Of a stretch of 64,000 nucleotides of DNA, positions 62,272 through 64,000 are shown piece by piece. The position numbers were made by a program, and so were the translations under genes. Origin of the DNA: Brucella sp. 21LCYQ03 (GTDB lineage: Bacteria > Pseudomonadota > Alphaproteobacteria > Rhizobiales > Rhizobiaceae). A model generated the notes under the pieces. The model was given only the letters and a program-made list of their open reading frames with translations, was not told the origin of the DNA and did no database searches. The stretch spans positions 62,001 through 126,000 of the forward strand of contig NZ_JAMJWE010000010.1 in the NCBI RefSeq assembly GCF_023554105.1, read 5' to 3'. Each line of letters opens with the position of its first letter. The stretch's first letter is position 1.

Positions 62272-62738
62272 GCGCCAGCAATACTTTTCTCAGTCAGGCA
62301 ATCGCGCTTGCTTTTGAAAATATCAAACAGGGCGGACGCCCATTTGGTGCCGTCGTCGTGAAAAATGACAAGATTATCGGGACTGGTGTCAACCGTATGC
62401 AGGCTGATTGCGATCCAACCGCGCATGCCGAACTGCTTGCATTACGTGCGGCAGGTCAGGCTTTACAATCAGTGCGCCTCGATGATTGCACGGTTTACGC
62501 GAGTGGTCAGCCCTGCCCTATGTGTTTTGCCGCCATGCGTATGTCAGGCATCAAAGAAATCATCTTTGCCTACTCAAACGATGAGGCAGAACCTTATAAT
62601 CTTTCAACAGCACAGATTGCGAAAGAGCTTGCCAGGCCGATCAATGAGCAGACAGGAATAAGGTTTGATCATTGTTCACCACAAGATGAGGCTCAGCTCT
62701 ATCGAGTATGGCAACAAAAACAACTATCCGAGCAATAG
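62268..62738 (+). CDS. Nucleoside/guanine deaminase family protein
   Basis: A 156-residue zinc-dependent cytidine-deaminase-fold enzyme. The catalytic motifs are HAELLAL (near 53, His ligand and proton-shuttle Glu) and PCPMCFAAM (near 82-90, two Cys ligands). Length, and the C-terminal part (IRFDHCSPQDEAQLYRVW), fit the GuaD-type guanine deaminase group better than TadA, which edits tRNA. Translationally coupled to the ankyrin gene and overlapping the MFS frame. Substrate (guanine, cytosine or another amino-purine) is not certain. Confidence 0.85.
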   Translation: MSASNTFLSQAIALAFENIKQGGRPFGAVVVKNDKIIGTGVNRMQADCDPTAHAELLALRAAGQALQSVRLDDCTVYASGQPCPMCFAAMRMSGIKEIIFAYSNDEAEPYNLSTAQIAKELARPINEQTGIRFDHCSPQDEAQLYRVWQQKQLSEQ

Positions 62739-63973
62739 ACCTTAAAATGGTTTCAACCTCAGCCCCATCCGTAGGCAAGCAGGCAACGCCTGTAGCGCTT
62801 ATCGTTCTCGTCGTGCTCATTGGCCTCAATCTGAGGCCATTTCTAACGGCACCCGGACCTGTGCTCAGCTATATCGCAAGCGATACAGGCATGGGTTTTG
62901 GTGCACTGTCATTGCTAACTTTTCTGCCGATGCTGTTGATGGGACTTGGGGCATTTGTAGCACCGCATATCCAGTCCATTGTCGGAACACGGCGCAGCAT
63001 GTTCGCAGCACTTATCGTTCTGGCGGCGGGCTCAATTTTACGGGGATTCGTTCCTGATAGTTTATCGCTGATCCTGACCGCTATTCTCTGCGGTGCGGGC
63101 GTGGCAATGATTCAAGCGATGATGCCGGGCCTCATTAAGGCAAAGTTTCCAACAAACATTGCCACCGTGACCGGCCTATACTCTGCAATGATCATGGGTG
63201 GCGGTGCACTTGGTGCTCGTCTCACGCCGTGGCTTGCGGGTACCGAACATAACTGGCGATTCGCACTTTCCGTTCTCGCAATTCCAGCAATTCTGGCTTT
63301 GCTCACCGCAATTCCGATTCTTCAGGAAACGAAATCTTCCGGCCCGAAATCAAACATAGCAGGCAAATTGCTGCGCCGTCCGCGCACATGGATATTGATG
63401 ATCGCATTTGGCCTTGTAAATGCGGGCTACTCATCAATGGTTGCATGGTTGGCACCTTATTATCAGGCACTCGGTGTCAGTCCTGCGGCGACCGGTAATC
63501 TGGTTGCAGTAATGGCGATTGCTCAGGCACTTTCCGCCTTTATTCTTCCACTTCTTGCCAGTCGCAGCATTGATCGCCGCCCTTGGCTGCTGCTGACGCT
63601 AGCTATGCAATCTATTGGTTTTGCGGGCCTTGCATTTCTGCCGCAACTCTCGCCGATGTTTTGGTCGGCGATATGTGGCGCCGGACTTGGTGGTAGCTTT
63701 GCGCTCGCCATGATTACATCGCTTGATCATCTACCAAAGCCTGCGGAGGCTGGCGCTCTTGCAGCTATGATGCAGGGCGGTGGCTTTCTAATTGCAGCGC
63801 TTGGCCCTGTTGCAACGGCTTTCTTGCACAATTTGACAGGGACATTTGCCTCTGGTTGGATCATGCATCTTATTCTGGTTGCCAGCATCTGCCCGCTATA
63901 TTTAAGCTTCAATCCTCGCCACTATGCGCGCGCGATGAAACTGCCCAATATGAACGAAAGCCCCACACAATAG
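62708..63973 (+). CDS. MFS transporter (CynX/NimT-type)
   Basis: A 421-residue 12-helix MFS permease of the CynX (cyanate)/NimT (2-nitroimidazole) group, recognisable by GLNLRPFLTAPGPVLSYIASDTG near the first helix and the LLTFLPMLLMGLGAFVAPH segment. The start is uncertain: the ATG at 62708 overlaps the deaminase by 31 bp, and the ATG at 62747 avoids overlap; neither has a clear ribosome site. It probably moves the deaminase's substrate or product. Last gene of the operon; the end is complete in the window. Confidence 0.85.
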   Translation: MATKTTIRAIDLKMVSTSAPSVGKQATPVALIVLVVLIGLNLRPFLTAPGPVLSYIASDTGMGFGALSLLTFLPMLLMGLGAFVAPHIQSIVGTRRSMFAALIVLAAGSILRGFVPDSLSLILTAILCGAGVAMIQAMMPGLIKAKFPTNIATVTGLYSAMIMGGGALGARLTPWLAGTEHNWRFALSVLAIPAILALLTAIPILQETKSSGPKSNIAGKLLRRPRTWILMIAFGLVNAGYSSMVAWLAPYYQALGVSPAATGNLVAVMAIAQALSAFILPLLASRSIDRRPWLLLTLAMQSIGFAGLAFLPQLSPMFWSAICGAGLGGSFALAMITSLDHLPKPAEAGALAAMMQGGGFLIAALGPVATAFLHNLTGTFASGWIMHLILVASICPLYLSFNPRHYARAMKLPNMNESPTQ

Positions 63974-64000
63974 CGTGACTATGCTTGGTTTAACCGCGAG

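Overview
The window looks like a chromosomal segment of a Brucellaceae alphaproteobacterium (Ochrobactrum / Brucella anthropi-like). The evidence is a class I lysyl-tRNA synthetase, a zwf-pgl-edd Entner-Doudoroff operon, a ScfR-type regulator beside isocitrate lyase, a DUF1127 protein, several ABC uptake systems, and dispersed palindromic intergenic repeats of the kind common in Rhizobiales. This placement is inferred from gene content only. No rRNA, tRNA, insertion sequence, prophage or CRISPR array was seen.

Layout. 0-2.6 kb: a putrescine-type ABC importer (potF-potG-potH, potH cut by the window edge). 2.8-6 kb: ScfR-like regulator divergent from aceA (glyoxylate shunt), followed by a small gene with a partial tandem duplication. 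6.3-8.2 kb: a candidate sRNA, a bestrophin-type channel and a chromosomal class D beta-lactamase. 8.4-11.1 kb: puuA-puuB-like putrescine catabolism pair. 11.1-13.3 kb: a Tat-exported Hint-domain protein, a DUF3088 protein and the 3' remnant of a zinc alcohol dehydrogenase. 13.3-15.9 kb: Lrp regulator with azlCD amino-acid exporter and a LysR regulator. 16-19.8 kb: DUF1127, GntR/MFS pair, HD hydrolase, and an SDR with Phe in place of the catalytic Tyr. 20-24.2 kb: zwf, pgl, edd. 24.3-27 kb: folD, a membrane protein, proC. 27-32 kb: first Dpp/Opp-type ABC operon. 32-35 kb: small envelope and orphan genes, including a potassium-channel-like protein and a TerB-like protein. 35.2-36.9 kb: lysK. 37-38.6 kb: LexA-like S24 repressor overlapping an SNase-like secreted protein. 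38.8-44.1 kb: fatty-acid beta-oxidation operon (acyl-CoA dehydrogenase, thiolase, FadJ-like) with a large upstream palindrome. 44.1-49.8 kb: an AT-rich envelope/signalling block (OmpA-family protein with a long coil, DUF2778/Tlde1-like protein, GGDEF protein). 49.8-50.8 kb: DEDDh exonuclease. 50.8-60.5 kb: a one-strand catabolic cluster, GntR - aldehyde dehydrogenase - SDR - peptide-type ABC importer - amidase. 60.6-64 kb: LysR divergent from an ankyrin protein - nucleoside deaminase - MFS operon.

How the genes fit together. Most of the window serves uptake and breakdown of nitrogen-containing and acyl compounds: polyamines (pot, puuAB), peptides or amides (two ABC systems, amidase), fatty acids feeding acetyl-CoA to the glyoxylate shunt, and glucose through the Entner-Doudoroff route. 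The most coherent uncharacterised unit is the 50.8-60.5 kb amidase/ABC/SDR/aldehyde dehydrogenase cluster, whose substrate cannot be read from the sequence. Other points worth attention are the Tyr-to-Phe SDR, the channel-like protein with a GFG filter, the exported Hint protein, the palindrome upstream of the beta-oxidation operon, and the candidate sRNA.
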